Counted from the stretch's first letter, positions 1 through 6,083 are shown. The stretch: 9,171 nucleotides of DNA from an uncultured Clostridia bacterium (GCA_949289625.1 CASEPH010000387.1:1-9171), one strand, 5' to 3'. Notes: generated from the letters alone by a model not told the origin. A program made the numbers and translations.

Positions 1-1
1 G

Positions 2-589
2 GGTGTTAAGGTGGTCCTCAACACCGAGGCCACGCCTGAGATGATCGAAGGCCTGAAGGCGGATTGGGTTCTGGCTGCTGTTGGCGCCAACGCTTTTGTT
101 CCGCCCATTCCCGGCACCGACGGCCCCAATGTGATGATCGCTGAGGAGTGCTATGAGCACATCGACGAGATTGGCAAGAAGGTTGTGCTCATCGGCGGCG
201 GCGAGGTCGGCTGCGAAACCGCACTGGCTCTGGCGGAAAAGGGCAAAGAGGTCTCCGTCATCGAGATGCTGCCGGAGCTTTGCCCCGAAACCTTCCACCT
301 GACCCGTGGCGTCATGCTCGGGAAGATGGAAAAATGCGTCAAGTCCTACACCAGCGCCCGCTGCACCGGTATCACCGAAAAGGGCGTGGCCTTCGTGGAC
401 AAGGACGGCAACGAGCAGTTCCTGGAGGCGGATGTGGTTGTCATGTCCTCTGGTATGCGTCCCCGTCAGGATCTGGCGGAGAGCTTCCGCATGACAGCTC
501 CCGACTTTATGCCCATCGGCGACTGCGTGATTGCCAAAAATGTCCGTACTGCCACCAGAATGGCTTTTGACGCCGCTGTGCGCATCTAA
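2..589 (+). CDS. NAD(P)H:flavin oxidoreductase / 2,4-dienoyl-CoA (enoate) reductase family, C-terminal part (5' truncated by window)
   Basis: Only the last 195 residues are present; the reading frame is open from base 2, so the gene starts upstream. What remains is the FAD/NAD(P)-binding half of a two-part enzyme. A second Rossmann fold opens with VLIGGGEVGCE (GxGxxG type), followed by VSVIEM, whose acidic residue at the end of strand 2 usually favours NADH over NADPH. The C-terminal FAD signature is FMPIGDC, then the TATRMAFDAA helix that closes the protein. In the family (FadH-type dienoyl-CoA reductase, clostridial enoate reductases, BaiCD/BaiH) an N-terminal TIM barrel with FMN and a 4Fe-4S cluster reduces the alkene. 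That half lies outside the window, so the substrate cannot be told. A plain pyridine-nucleotide disulfide oxidoreductase is less likely. Codons are strongly C/G-ending, as expected for a well-expressed gene. A strong terminator follows 14 bases after the stop. Confidence 0.85.
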   Translation, partial: GVKVVLNTEATPEMIEGLKADWVLAAVGANAFVPPIPGTDGPNVMIAEECYEHIDEIGKKVVLIGGGEVGCETALALAEKGKEVSVIEMLPELCPETFHLTRGVMLGKMEKCVKSYTSARCTGITEKGVAFVDKDGNEQFLEADVVVMSSGMRPRQDLAESFRMTAPDFMPIGDCVIAKNVRTATRMAFDAAVRI

Positions 590-603
590 TCCAATACTAA
601 CAG

Positions 604-636
604 AACTCCGGTGCCAGGATCTGGCACCGGAGTTTT
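604..636 (+). terminator. Rho-independent terminator of the oxidoreductase gene
   Basis: A perfect 14-bp inverted repeat (604-617 pairing with 621-634) encloses a 3-base loop, and the strand continues into TTTT at 633-636. It lies 14 bases after the stop codon and isolates the oxidoreductase gene from the nrd unit. The T tract is short and overlaps the 3' arm, but the stem is GC-rich and long. Confidence 0.9.
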
Positions 637-688
637 CTGCTTCCAAAGTCACATTGTATCCGAAGGATTGGGCAGTTGCATCAAAACA

Positions 689-731
689 GGGGTTATGGTA
701 ACCCATCCCCAGTATGCAGGGGTGTCGATGG
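689..731. other. Two adjacent small hairpins in the intergenic region upstream of nrdD
   Basis: GGGTTA (690-695) pairs with TAACCC (699-704) across a 3-base loop. Directly next to it CCCC (707-710) can pair with GGGG (719-722), and the flanking CCAT (703-706) can pair with ATGG (728-731) across a bulge. Both lie upstream of the nrdD promoter, so they would not be in that mRNA. No function is assigned; they may be chance or a remnant of a repeat. Confidence 0.3.
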
Positions 732-747
732 AATACAAATGGATGAA

Positions 748-763
748 ACACAACATATTGATC
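748..763. promoter_or_regulatory. Putative NrdR box 1 upstream of nrdD
   Basis: ACACAACATATTGATC matches 12 of 16 positions of an NrdR-box consensus written as ACACWATATATWGTGT (aligned by eye). NrdR is the zinc-finger/ATP-cone repressor that controls ribonucleotide reductase genes in most bacteria, usually through two such boxes placed near the promoter. The left half-site is intact and the right half is degenerate. The nrdR gene itself is not in this window. Confidence 0.7.
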
Positions 764-777
764 CCGTAAATAATATG

Positions 778-793
778 ACACAAAATGTTGTTA
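778..793. promoter_or_regulatory. Putative NrdR box 2 upstream of nrdD
   Basis: ACACAAAATGTTGTTA matches 12 of 16 positions of the same NrdR-box consensus. It begins exactly 30 bases after box 1, close to three turns of the helix, so both sites face the same side of the DNA as in known NrdR operators. It ends 8 bases before the -35 element, so a bound repressor would contact or block RNA polymerase. Confidence 0.72.
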
Positions 794-801
794 TTTTGTT
801 C

Positions 802-829
802 TTGCATTCCCGAGGCAGTATGCTATAAT
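802..829 (+). promoter_or_regulatory. Promoter of the nrdD-nrdG-dut unit
   Basis: TTGCAT (802-807) and a perfect TATAAT (824-829) are separated by 16 bases, and the -10 is extended by TGC (821-823). Transcription should start near 836, giving a leader of about 43 bases. A GTG at 831 that would lengthen nrdD lies at or before this start point and so cannot be used. Confidence 0.8.
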
Positions 830-865
830 AGTGCCTGCTGTGAATGACGCTTATTACTGCAACGT

Positions 866-870
866 GGAGG
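866..870 (+). promoter_or_regulatory. Ribosome binding site fixing the nrdD start
   Basis: GGAGG lies 8 bases before ATG 879. It supports this start over the in-frame GTG at 831, which has no leader in front of it. The protein then begins directly with its ATP-cone, as in the family. Confidence 0.8.
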
Positions 871-878
871 ATGAAGAA

Positions 879-3008
879 ATGCAAGTCGTAAAAAGAGATG
901 GGACCATTGTTGCATTTGATCGGAGCAAGATCATTGCGGCCATTGAAAAGGCGAATGCCTCTGTAGAAGATGAGGACCGGATCACTGCGGAGCAGATCGA
1001 GCAAATTGCCCAGTGTATCGAGAGCCGCCGCAGAAATCGGCTGCTGGTGGAAGACATTCAGGATATGGTGGAGTCCAAGCTTATGGCGCTGGGCAAATAC
1101 GCTCTGGCCAAGAGTTATATTATCTACCGCTATAACCGGGCGCTGGTGCGGAAAAAGAATACCACCGATGAGAGCATTTTGAGCCTGCTCCATAACACCA
1201 ACAAGGAGCTGGCAGAGGAAAACAGCAATAAGAATACCGTCATTGCATCCACCCAACGGGATTACATTGCGGGAGAAGTTTCCAGAGACCTGACCAGGCG
1301 GATCCTGTTGCCAGAGAAAATCTCCAAGGCCCATGACGAGGGTGTGCTGCATTTCCACGACGCGGACTATTTTATTCAGCCTATTTTCAACTGCTGTCTT
1401 ATCAATATCGGGGATATGTTGGACAACGGTACCATGATGAACGGCAAAATGATTGAGTCCCCTAAGAGTTTCCATGTGGCCTGCAATGTGATGACGCAGA
1501 TCATTGCCAATGTGGCGTCCAACCAATATGGCGGCCAGAGTGTGGATATTCGGCATCTTGGGAAATATCTTCGCCGGAGTTATGAGAAATTCCGCCGGAA
1601 GATCGAGGCGGAATGTGAAGGCGAAAACGTCTCCGAGGAACTGATCGAGAAGCTGGTACAGGAACGGCTGAACGAGGAACTGAAATCCGGTGTTCAAACC
1701 ATTCAGTATCAGATCAACACCCTGATGACCACCAACGGCCAGTCTCCCTTTGTGACCCTGTTTTTGTATCTCAAGGACGGGGATCCCTATATCGAGGAGA
1801 ACGCCAGAATTATTGAGGAGATCCTCCGGCAGCGGCTGGAGGGAATTAAGAATGCTGCGGGCGTCTATGTGACGCCGGCATTCCCCAAGCTGGTTTATGT
1901 GCTGGATGAGAACAACTGCCTCCGGGGTGGAAAATACGATTACATTACTAAGCTGGCGGTGAAGTGCTCCGCCAAACGCATGTATCCCGACTATATCTCC
2001 GCCAAAAAGATGCGGGAAAACTACGAGGGCAATGTGTTTTCTCCCATGGGCTGCCGTTCCTTCCTGTCTCCCTGGAAGGATGAAAACGGGGAATACAAGT
2101 TTGAGGGGCGGTTCAATCAGGGCGTCGTATCCATTAACCTGCCTCAGATTGGCATTCTGGCCAAAGGCGATGAGGAAAAGTTTTGGAAGATGCTGGATGA
2201 ACGGCTGGAGCTGTGTTTTGAGGCGCTGATGTGCCGTCATAACGCGCTCAAGGGGATTCGCAGCGATGTCAGCCCGGTCCATTGGCAAAACGGCGCTATT
2301 GCCCGCCTCAAAAGCGGAGAGCCCATCGATCGGTTCCTTTATGGCGGCTATTCCTCCATTTCTCTGGGATATATCGGCCTGTATGAGCTGACCCTTCTCA
2401 TGAAAGGCGTCAGTCAGACAGATCCGGTAGGGGAGGAGTTCGCAGTGCGGGTGATGAAGTATCTCCGGGAAACCTGTGACCGCTGGAAAAAGGAGACTAA
2501 TATTGGCTTTGCCCTCTATGGAACCCCAGCAGAGTCCCTGTGCTATCGCTTTGCCCGCATCGACAAGGAGCGCTTCGGCACCATCCCAAACGTCACGGAC
2601 AAGGGGTACTATACCAACTCCTATCATGTGGACGTCCGGGAAGAAATCGACGCCTTTGCGAAGTTTGACTTTGAAAGCCAGTTCCAGGCCATTTCTTCCG
2701 GCGGAGCCATCAGCTATGTGGAAATTCCCAATATGAACCACAACCTGACAGCATTGGCCGAGGTGGTTCAGTATATTTACGATCATATTCAGTACGCTGA
2801 ATTTAACACCAAGAGCGACTACTGCCAGGTTTGCGGATATGATGGGGAAATCACCATCAACGATGATTACGAGTGGGAATGTCCCAACTGCGGCAATAAG
2901 GACCAGACCAAAATGAACGTTACAAGACGAACTTGTGGCTATTTGGGAGAAAACTTCTGGAACGAAGGCAAAACCAAGGAGATTAAAGCAAGGGTGATGC
3001 ACCTGTGA
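879..3008 (+). CDS. nrdD: Anaerobic (class III) ribonucleoside-triphosphate reductase, large subunit
   Basis: A 709-residue cytoplasmic glycyl-radical enzyme that reduces ribonucleoside triphosphates to dNTPs without oxygen, normally using formate as reductant. Residues 3 to about 92 form an ATP-cone (VVKRDG, then KIIAAIEKA), the allosteric domain that senses ATP/dATP. The two active-site cysteines of the barrel are visible: Cys172 in FNCCLINI and Cys392 in SPMGCRSFL, matching the E. coli enzyme. A zinc-binding C-terminal domain has Cys649, Cys652, Cys668 and Cys671 in two CxxC pairs. The glycyl radical motif RTCGYLG puts the radical on Gly687, 22 residues from the end. The length is typical (E. 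coli 712). It overlaps nrdG by 4 bases, so the two are translationally coupled. Two NrdR-like boxes precede its promoter, predicting repression when dNTP levels are adequate. No key residue is missing. Confidence 0.98.
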   Translation: MQVVKRDGTIVAFDRSKIIAAIEKANASVEDEDRITAEQIEQIAQCIESRRRNRLLVEDIQDMVESKLMALGKYALAKSYIIYRYNRALVRKKNTTDESILSLLHNTNKELAEENSNKNTVIASTQRDYIAGEVSRDLTRRILLPEKISKAHDEGVLHFHDADYFIQPIFNCCLINIGDMLDNGTMMNGKMIESPKSFHVACNVMTQIIANVASNQYGGQSVDIRHLGKYLRRSYEKFRRKIEAECEGENVSEELIEKLVQERLNEELKSGVQTIQYQINTLMTTNGQSPFVTLFLYLKDGDPYIEENARIIEEILRQRLEGIKNAAGVYVTPAFPKLVYVLDENNCLRGGKYDYITKLAVKCSAKRMYPDYISAKKMRENYEGNVFSPMGCRSFLSPWKDENGEYKFEGRFNQGVVSINLPQIGILAKGDEEKFWKMLDERLELCFEALMCRHNALKGIRSDVSPVHWQNGAIARLKSGEPIDRFLYGGYSSISLGYIGLYELTLLMKGVSQTDPVGEEFAVRVMKYLRETCDRWKKETNIGFALYGTPAESLCYRFARIDKERFGTIPNVTDKGYYTNSYHVDVREEIDAFAKFDFESQFQAISSGGAISYVEIPNMNHNLTALAEVVQYIYDHIQYAEFNTKSDYCQVCGYDGEITINDDYEWECPNCGNKDQTKMNVTRRTCGYLGENFWNEGKTKEIKARVMHL

Positions 3009-3538
3009 ATTATGCGACCATCAAATGGCGTGATATTGCCAATGGCCCCGGGATCCGGGTGAGCCTGTTTGTTTCCGGCTGCAGGCATCACTGTAAGGGC
3101 TGCTTTAACCCGGAGACTTGGGATTTTTCCTATGGAACTCCCTATACAGAAGAAACGCAGAAGGAGATCCTGCTGGGGATGGAAAAGGGCTATAATCATG
3201 GCTTGACCCTTTTGGGAGGAGAACCCTTTGAACCGGAAAATCAGCGGGACCTGCTGGCGTTAACCAACCTGGTGAAACAGCGTTTTCCGGAAAAGACCAT
3301 TTGGTGTTATACCGGCTATACCCTGGAAAAAGATATTCTGGCAGGGAGGCTGGGAGATGCACAGGTTACCATGGCGTTGCTGCGGAATTTGGACGTACTG
3401 GTAGATGGGGAGTTTCACCTGGAAGAAAAGAACCCATCCCTGAGATTCCGTGGATCGGAGAATCAACGGGTGATTGACGTACCCAAGACGCTGGAAGCAG
3501 GAGAAACCGTCCTCTGGGACGGTAGAGAGGAACCGTGA
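3005..3538 (+). CDS. nrdG: Anaerobic ribonucleoside-triphosphate reductase activating protein (radical SAM)
   Basis: A 177-residue radical-SAM activase that cleaves S-adenosylmethionine and abstracts a hydrogen from the glycine of NrdD (Gly687) to create the stored radical. The 4Fe-4S cluster motif CxxxCxxC is seen as Cys26, Cys30 and Cys33 (SGCRHHCKGCFNPETW), and the SAM-contacting GGEP motif is at 71-74. The N-terminal NGPGIRVSLFVSGC is typical of NrdG and other glycyl-radical activases, and pairing with nrdD settles the identity. The start is GTG at 3005, sharing GTGA with the nrdD stop. AGGG at 2991-2994 serves as ribosome site, inside the end of nrdD. The end of the gene abuts or overlaps dut. 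The length fits clostridial NrdG and is slightly longer than in E. coli. Confidence 0.97.
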   Translation: MNYATIKWRDIANGPGIRVSLFVSGCRHHCKGCFNPETWDFSYGTPYTEETQKEILLGMEKGYNHGLTLLGGEPFEPENQRDLLALTNLVKQRFPEKTIWCYTGYTLEKDILAGRLGDAQVTMALLRNLDVLVDGEFHLEEKNPSLRFRGSENQRVIDVPKTLEAGETVLWDGREEP

Positions 3539-3540
3539 TT

Positions 3541-3972
3541 ATGAAATTTGTTCGTGTAAGTCCCACCGCCAAAATTCCAACTTATGGTTCCCAGGGGGCA
3601 GCCGGTGCGGATCTGTATGTAGATTCCCAGGAAGCCATTTCTATTGGGATAGGAGAGACGGCGGTGGTCCATACCGGCATTGCCGTGGCCATTCCCAAGG
3701 GCTATGTGGGACTGATCTTTGCTCGCAGCGGCCTGGCTACCAAACGAGGGCTGGCGCCTGCCAATAAGGTGGGTGTGATCGATTCTGATTATCGGGGAGA
3801 ATTGCTGGTATCCTTATATAATCAGTCCGGTAAGGTCCAACGGCTGGAGCCCCAGGAACGGGTGGCTCAGCTGGTGATCGTCCCGTTTTTGCCTGTGGAA
3901 TATGAGGAGGCAGACACGCTGGATGAAACGGAACGGGGCGATGGCGGCTTTGGTTCCACCGGGAGGTTGTGA
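3541..3972 (+). CDS. dut: Trimeric deoxyuridine 5'-triphosphate nucleotidohydrolase (dUTPase)
   Basis: A 143-residue enzyme that hydrolyses dUTP to dUMP and pyrophosphate, keeping uracil out of DNA and supplying thymidylate synthase. All five motifs of the trimeric family are present in order: I AGADLY (21-26), II ARSGLA (61-66), III GVIDSDYRGE (78-87, with the water-activating Asp81 and substrate-stacking Tyr84), IV PQERVAQL (104-111) and V RGDGGFGSTGR (132-142), the flexible arm that closes the site. I chose ATG 3541 because AGAGGA (3526-3531) sits 9 bases before it. The in-frame GTG at 3535 overlaps the nrdG stop and adds only two residues, and it is only 3 bases from that site. Co-transcription with nrdDG makes sense: a triphosphate reductase yields dUTP directly from UTP, which Dut then converts. 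Confidence 0.96.
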   Translation: MKFVRVSPTAKIPTYGSQGAAGADLYVDSQEAISIGIGETAVVHTGIAVAIPKGYVGLIFARSGLATKRGLAPANKVGVIDSDYRGELLVSLYNQSGKVQRLEPQERVAQLVIVPFLPVEYEEADTLDETERGDGGFGSTGRL

Positions 3973-3974
3973 CC

Positions 3975-4379
3975 ATGAAGCTGCGAAACCCTCTGGCATT
4001 GGCAGTCTATGGGCTGCTGATCCTGTGTATTCTGATAAGCTGGAGCTCTGTGCTGATTTTGGACATCATTGCCGTGGTACCGCTGGGGCTGTGCCCTGTA
4101 CTGGTGATGGCCGGTAGCATGGGGTCTCTTGTGGGCCTCCTTGGTTCAATTTTGGTAGTTCTACTGGTCTATGGCTGGATGTTTTTCAGCATCTGGGGCG
4201 TGTCCAGAAGGCGACGGTTTGGAACCGTCGGTCTTGTAATTCTCCTGACCTTGGATTTGGGGGCTAATATCGTGTTTTCTGCTGTTTCCTGGTGGTATCT
4301 GGTGGCGGTGGCCCTGGATCTGGTGCTGCTGGCCCTGGCCTATCTGCTGTACCGGAAAACTGGCTTACAGAGAAAATAA
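3975..4379 (+). CDS. Small multi-spanning membrane protein of unknown function
   Basis: I do not recognise this 134-residue protein. It is almost wholly hydrophobic, with four or five predicted membrane segments at roughly 8-27, 28-47, 53-75, 84-105 and 108-126. A basic loop SRRRRF (77-82) lies between the third and fourth segments, and the tail YRKTGLQRK is basic. By the positive-inside rule both should face the cytoplasm. No catalytic motif, metal ligand set or transporter signature is visible, and acidic residues are few (Asp30, Asp94 and Asp115, all in or next to membrane segments). ATG 3975 was chosen because GGGAGG (3961-3966) sits 8 bases upstream; the in-frame GTG at 3969 is too close to that site. 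It starts 2 bases after the dut stop and precedes the unit's terminator, so it is the last gene of the nrd-dut transcript. It may be unrelated to nucleotide metabolism. Confidence 0.85.
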   Translation: MKLRNPLALAVYGLLILCILISWSSVLILDIIAVVPLGLCPVLVMAGSMGSLVGLLGSILVVLLVYGWMFFSIWGVSRRRRFGTVGLVILLTLDLGANIVFSAVSWWYLVAVALDLVLLALAYLLYRKTGLQRK

Positions 4380-4390
4380 ACATTGCCTGT

Positions 4391-4435
4391 GTCCTGTCTG
4401 AATGCCGGATTTCGCCGAATCAGACAGGACTTTTT
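4391..4435 (+). terminator. Rho-independent terminator of the nrdD-nrdG-dut-membrane protein unit
   Basis: GTCCTGTCTGA (4391-4401) pairs perfectly with TCAGACAGGAC (4420-4430), and TTTTT follows at 4431-4435. The 18-base interior can form a short extra CGG/CCG stem. It lies 12 bases after the membrane protein's stop codon. Confidence 0.9.
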
Positions 4436-4458
4436 GCGCTATTTCAGCAGCTTGCTCC

Positions 4459-4488
4459 TTGCATGGAATACCGGAATCTGGACATACT
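4459..4488 (+). promoter_or_regulatory. Possible weak promoter for the LytR-CpsA-Psr gene
   Basis: A promoter is expected between the terminator ending at 4435 and ATG 4513. The best pair I find is TTGCAT (4459-4464) and CATACT (4483-4488) with an 18-base spacer. Both hexamers match the consensus poorly, so an alternative sigma factor or another position is possible. Confidence 0.3.
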
Positions 4489-4512
4489 GGAACCAGACAA
4501 GGAGGGCGGAAT

Positions 4513-5421
4513 ATGAAAAGAATCATCCTTTCTATGGTTATGGCGGCCCTGGCGATCCTGTTTGTACTGGAGATCAGCATGGAACAAATATTTGTGTCCA
4601 AGCGTCAGGAAACGGCGGAAACCATGGCGGATATTCAGCAAACAGCCGCGGTAGAAGAGATAGAAACACCAGAGATTTATGCCCTGTTTGGGGTGGATGC
4701 CCAGGAAGGGGAGGTAGGACGATCTGACTGCATACTTTTGCTGAGCCTGGAAGGGAATACCCTACGGATGTGCTCTCTGGCCCGGGATACCATGGTGACT
4801 ATAGCCGGTACGGATACGGAAACAAAGCTGGGCCATGCCTATGCGCTGGGCGGGCCGGAAGGGGCCATGGAAACGATCAATGAAAACTTTGGACTGGATA
4901 TCACCGAGTATACCGCTGTGAATTTTGATCAGCTGGAGGAAATTGTGGATCTTCTGGGGGGCGTAGAGGTGCCGCTGACCCAAGAGGAATGGAATTATAT
5001 GGGTCTGGGGCAGCCCTATCTGGGTACCAGAAGGCTCAGCGGAGAAGAAGCGTTGACCTATTGTCGCATTCGCTCCATTGACAATGATGATATGCGTACC
5101 GGCAGACAGAGAACCTTAATCACAGCCATGCTGTCGTCGGTACAGGACATGCCCCGCTCCAAGCTGCCGGAACTGGCGATTGAGGGTATGAAAATGTGCC
5201 GGACCAATCTGACCCTGCCGGATATTCTGCGGCTGGGCAAGGCGGTCATGGGGGAACGGGACAACATGAGAACCGAAAGCCTGTCCATTCCAGGAGAAGC
5301 CGTCAGTGCCTGGGGTGGAATCCGGGACGACGGCGTGTGGTATTATGTCTATGATTTGGAGCGAGCTTCAGAGGTGGTCCATGACTTTTTCTATGGGAGC
5401 TCTACTGGAACAGCGACATAA
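4513..5421 (+). CDS. LytR-CpsA-Psr (LCP) family cell-wall glycopolymer ligase
   Basis: A 302-residue protein with a short cytoplasmic N terminus, one membrane anchor (about residues 4-22) and an extracellular LCP domain. LCP enzymes transfer lipid-linked teichoic acid, capsule or related polymers onto peptidoglycan. Family landmarks in order: YALFGVDA with the acidic RSD, the phosphate-contacting arginine in SLARDT (Arg91), KLGHAYALGGPEGAMETI, the NENFGLDITEYTAVNF stretch, DLLGGVEV, then LSGEEALTYCRIR and DDMRTGRQR (Arg185, Arg187, Arg195, Arg198, Arg200), which bind the pyrophosphate lipid. It has no extra C-terminal domain. GGAGGG (4501-4506) lies 6 bases before ATG 4513, so the longer open frame from 4402, which runs through the terminator, is not used. 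It sits alone, with a terminator upstream and an rplS promoter downstream. The polymer substrate cannot be inferred. Confidence 0.93.
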   Translation: MKRIILSMVMAALAILFVLEISMEQIFVSKRQETAETMADIQQTAAVEEIETPEIYALFGVDAQEGEVGRSDCILLLSLEGNTLRMCSLARDTMVTIAGTDTETKLGHAYALGGPEGAMETINENFGLDITEYTAVNFDQLEEIVDLLGGVEVPLTQEEWNYMGLGQPYLGTRRLSGEEALTYCRIRSIDNDDMRTGRQRTLITAMLSSVQDMPRSKLPELAIEGMKMCRTNLTLPDILRLGKAVMGERDNMRTESLSIPGEAVSAWGGIRDDGVWYYVYDLERASEVVHDFFYGSSTGTAT

Positions 5422-5447
5422 AACATGAAAATACTTGAAAAAATCTC

Positions 5448-5476
5448 TTGCTTTTTTAGCACTCCTATGATAGAAT
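5448..5476 (+). promoter_or_regulatory. Promoter of rplS
   Basis: TTGCTT (5448-5453) and TAGAAT (5471-5476) are separated by an ideal 17 bases, with a TG-extended -10 (TGA at 5468-5470). Transcription should begin near 5483, leaving a leader of about 95 bases before rplS, long enough for a structured element. Confidence 0.8.
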
Positions 5477-5492
5477 AGCTAGGCTAATTACG

Positions 5493-5556
5493 GGTGGTCC
5501 GCTGCCGCGCCACATGGAAAAGACCATGTATGGCATTTCGTTGCGGTAAGAACGCC
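5493..5556 (+). ncRNA. Structured 5' leader of rplS, probable L19 ribosomal-protein leader
   Basis: Nested complementary arms are visible: GGTG (5493-5496) with CGCC (5553-5556), CCGC (5505-5508) with GCGG (5543-5546), GCC (5509-5511) with GGC (5532-5534), and a terminal hairpin ACATGG (5512-5517) with CCATGT (5524-5529) around the loop AAAAGA. A conserved autoregulatory L19 leader is known upstream of rplS in low-GC Gram-positive bacteria (Rfam L19_leader). Position and nested shape agree with it, but I matched no covariance model. In that model, excess L19 protein would bind the leader and limit its own synthesis. Confidence 0.65.
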
Positions 5557-5577
5557 TTTGAATAAGGAGATTTCGCC

Positions 5578-5919
5578 ATGAATCTGATTGAAAAGCTGGA
5601 TCAGGAAAACATGAAGGAGACCCTGCCCGAGATGAATGTGGGCGACACGGTTCGTGTTCATGTTAAGATCAAGGAAGGTACTCGGGAGAGAATCCAGGTC
5701 TTTGAGGGTACCATCATTGCCAAGAAGCACGGTGGTGTGGAGCAGACCATCACGGTCCGTCGTCTGAGCTACGGTGTCGGTGTGGAGAAGGTGTTCCCGG
5801 TCCACTCTCCCAACATTGTCAATGTGGAGACGGTCCGTCGCGGTAAGGTCCGCAGAGCAAAGCTCTACTATCTCCGCAATCGCGTTGGCAAGGCAGCAAA
5901 GGTCAAAGAGAAGATTTGA
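5578..5919 (+). CDS. rplS: 50S ribosomal protein L19
   Basis: A complete 113-residue L19, the protein at the 30S-50S interface near the tRNA acceptor site. The family's conserved blocks are present in order: the N-terminal [11 protein letters not shown], then the phrases [34 protein letters not shown] and [20 protein letters not shown]. The basic tail [19 protein letters not shown] is also normal. AAGGAGA (5564-5570) sits 7 bases before the ATG. The gene has its own promoter, leader and terminator here, apart from the rpsP-rimM-trmD genes it often follows. In B. subtilis rplS is likewise followed by rbgA and rnhB, as it is here with lepB inserted between. Confidence 0.99.
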   Translation: MNLIEKLDQENMKETLPEMNVGDTVRVHVKIKEGTRERIQVFEGTIIAKKHGGVEQTITVRRLSYGVGVEKVFPVHSPNIVNVETVRRGKVRRAKLYYLRNRVGKAAKVKEKI

Positions 5920-5924
5920 TTTGG

Positions 5925-5955
5925 AAAAAAGGGAGCCGAAGGGCTCCCTTTTTTT
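5925..5955 (+). terminator. Rho-independent terminator of rplS
   Basis: GGGAGCC (5931-5937) pairs with GGCTCCC (5942-5948) around a 4-base loop, followed by seven Ts (5949-5955). Six As at 5925-5930 extend the stem and would also give a T tract on the other strand. It lies 5 bases after the rplS stop. Confidence 0.95.
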
Positions 5956-6016
5956 CTGACAGGGGAGGTTTTCACAAGGTTTTTCCCTTTTTGCCCTTTA
6001 AAGATCGCCCCGGTTG

Positions 6017-6025
6017 TGGTATAAT
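6017..6025 (+). promoter_or_regulatory. Extended -10 promoter of the lepB-rbgA-rnhB-yraN unit
   Basis: TGG followed by a perfect TATAAT (6020-6025) forms an extended -10. The best -35 at 17-base spacing, TTTAAA (5997-6002), is weak, which is usual for extended -10 promoters. Transcription should start near 6032, giving a leader of about 85 bases. Confidence 0.75.
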
Positions 6026-6042
6026 CCTTTTTGTTGTATATG

Positions 6043-6083
6043 TTGGGATCTGTGCTTTTTCGCGGCAAATCATAGGATCCCAA
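6043..6083 (+). repeat. Inverted repeat in the lepB leader
   Basis: TTGGGATC (6043-6050) and GATCCCAA (6076-6083) are perfect complements enclosing 25 bases. They lie between the expected transcription start and the lepB ribosome site (6104-6110). In RNA this would form an 8-bp stem with a large loop. No T tract follows, so it is not a terminator. It could be an RNA control element, a stabilising stem, a protein operator or chance. Confidence 0.5.

Noticed and set aside
831..878. A 16-codon N-terminal extension of nrdD from GTG 831
   Set aside because: The GTG lies 2 bases after the -10 hexamer, at or before the transcription start, with no ribosome site. ATG 879 has GGAGG 8 bases upstream and begins at the ATP-cone.
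693..3002. A 769-residue open frame on the minus strand, antisense to nrdD
   Set aside because: It mirrors nrdD along its full length, has no recognisable domain, runs through the nrdD promoter and NrdR boxes, and is explained by the codon bias of nrdD, which leaves few stops on the opposite strand.
3105..3976. Several minus-strand open frames of 61-86 residues across nrdG and dut
   Set aside because: They are short, mutually overlapping shadows of real genes, without ribosome sites or recognisable sequence.
4402..4512. A 37-codon N-terminal extension of the LCP protein
   Set aside because: It starts inside the terminator hairpin of the previous unit and lacks a ribosome site. ATG 4513 has GGAGGG and gives a normal membrane anchor at the N terminus.
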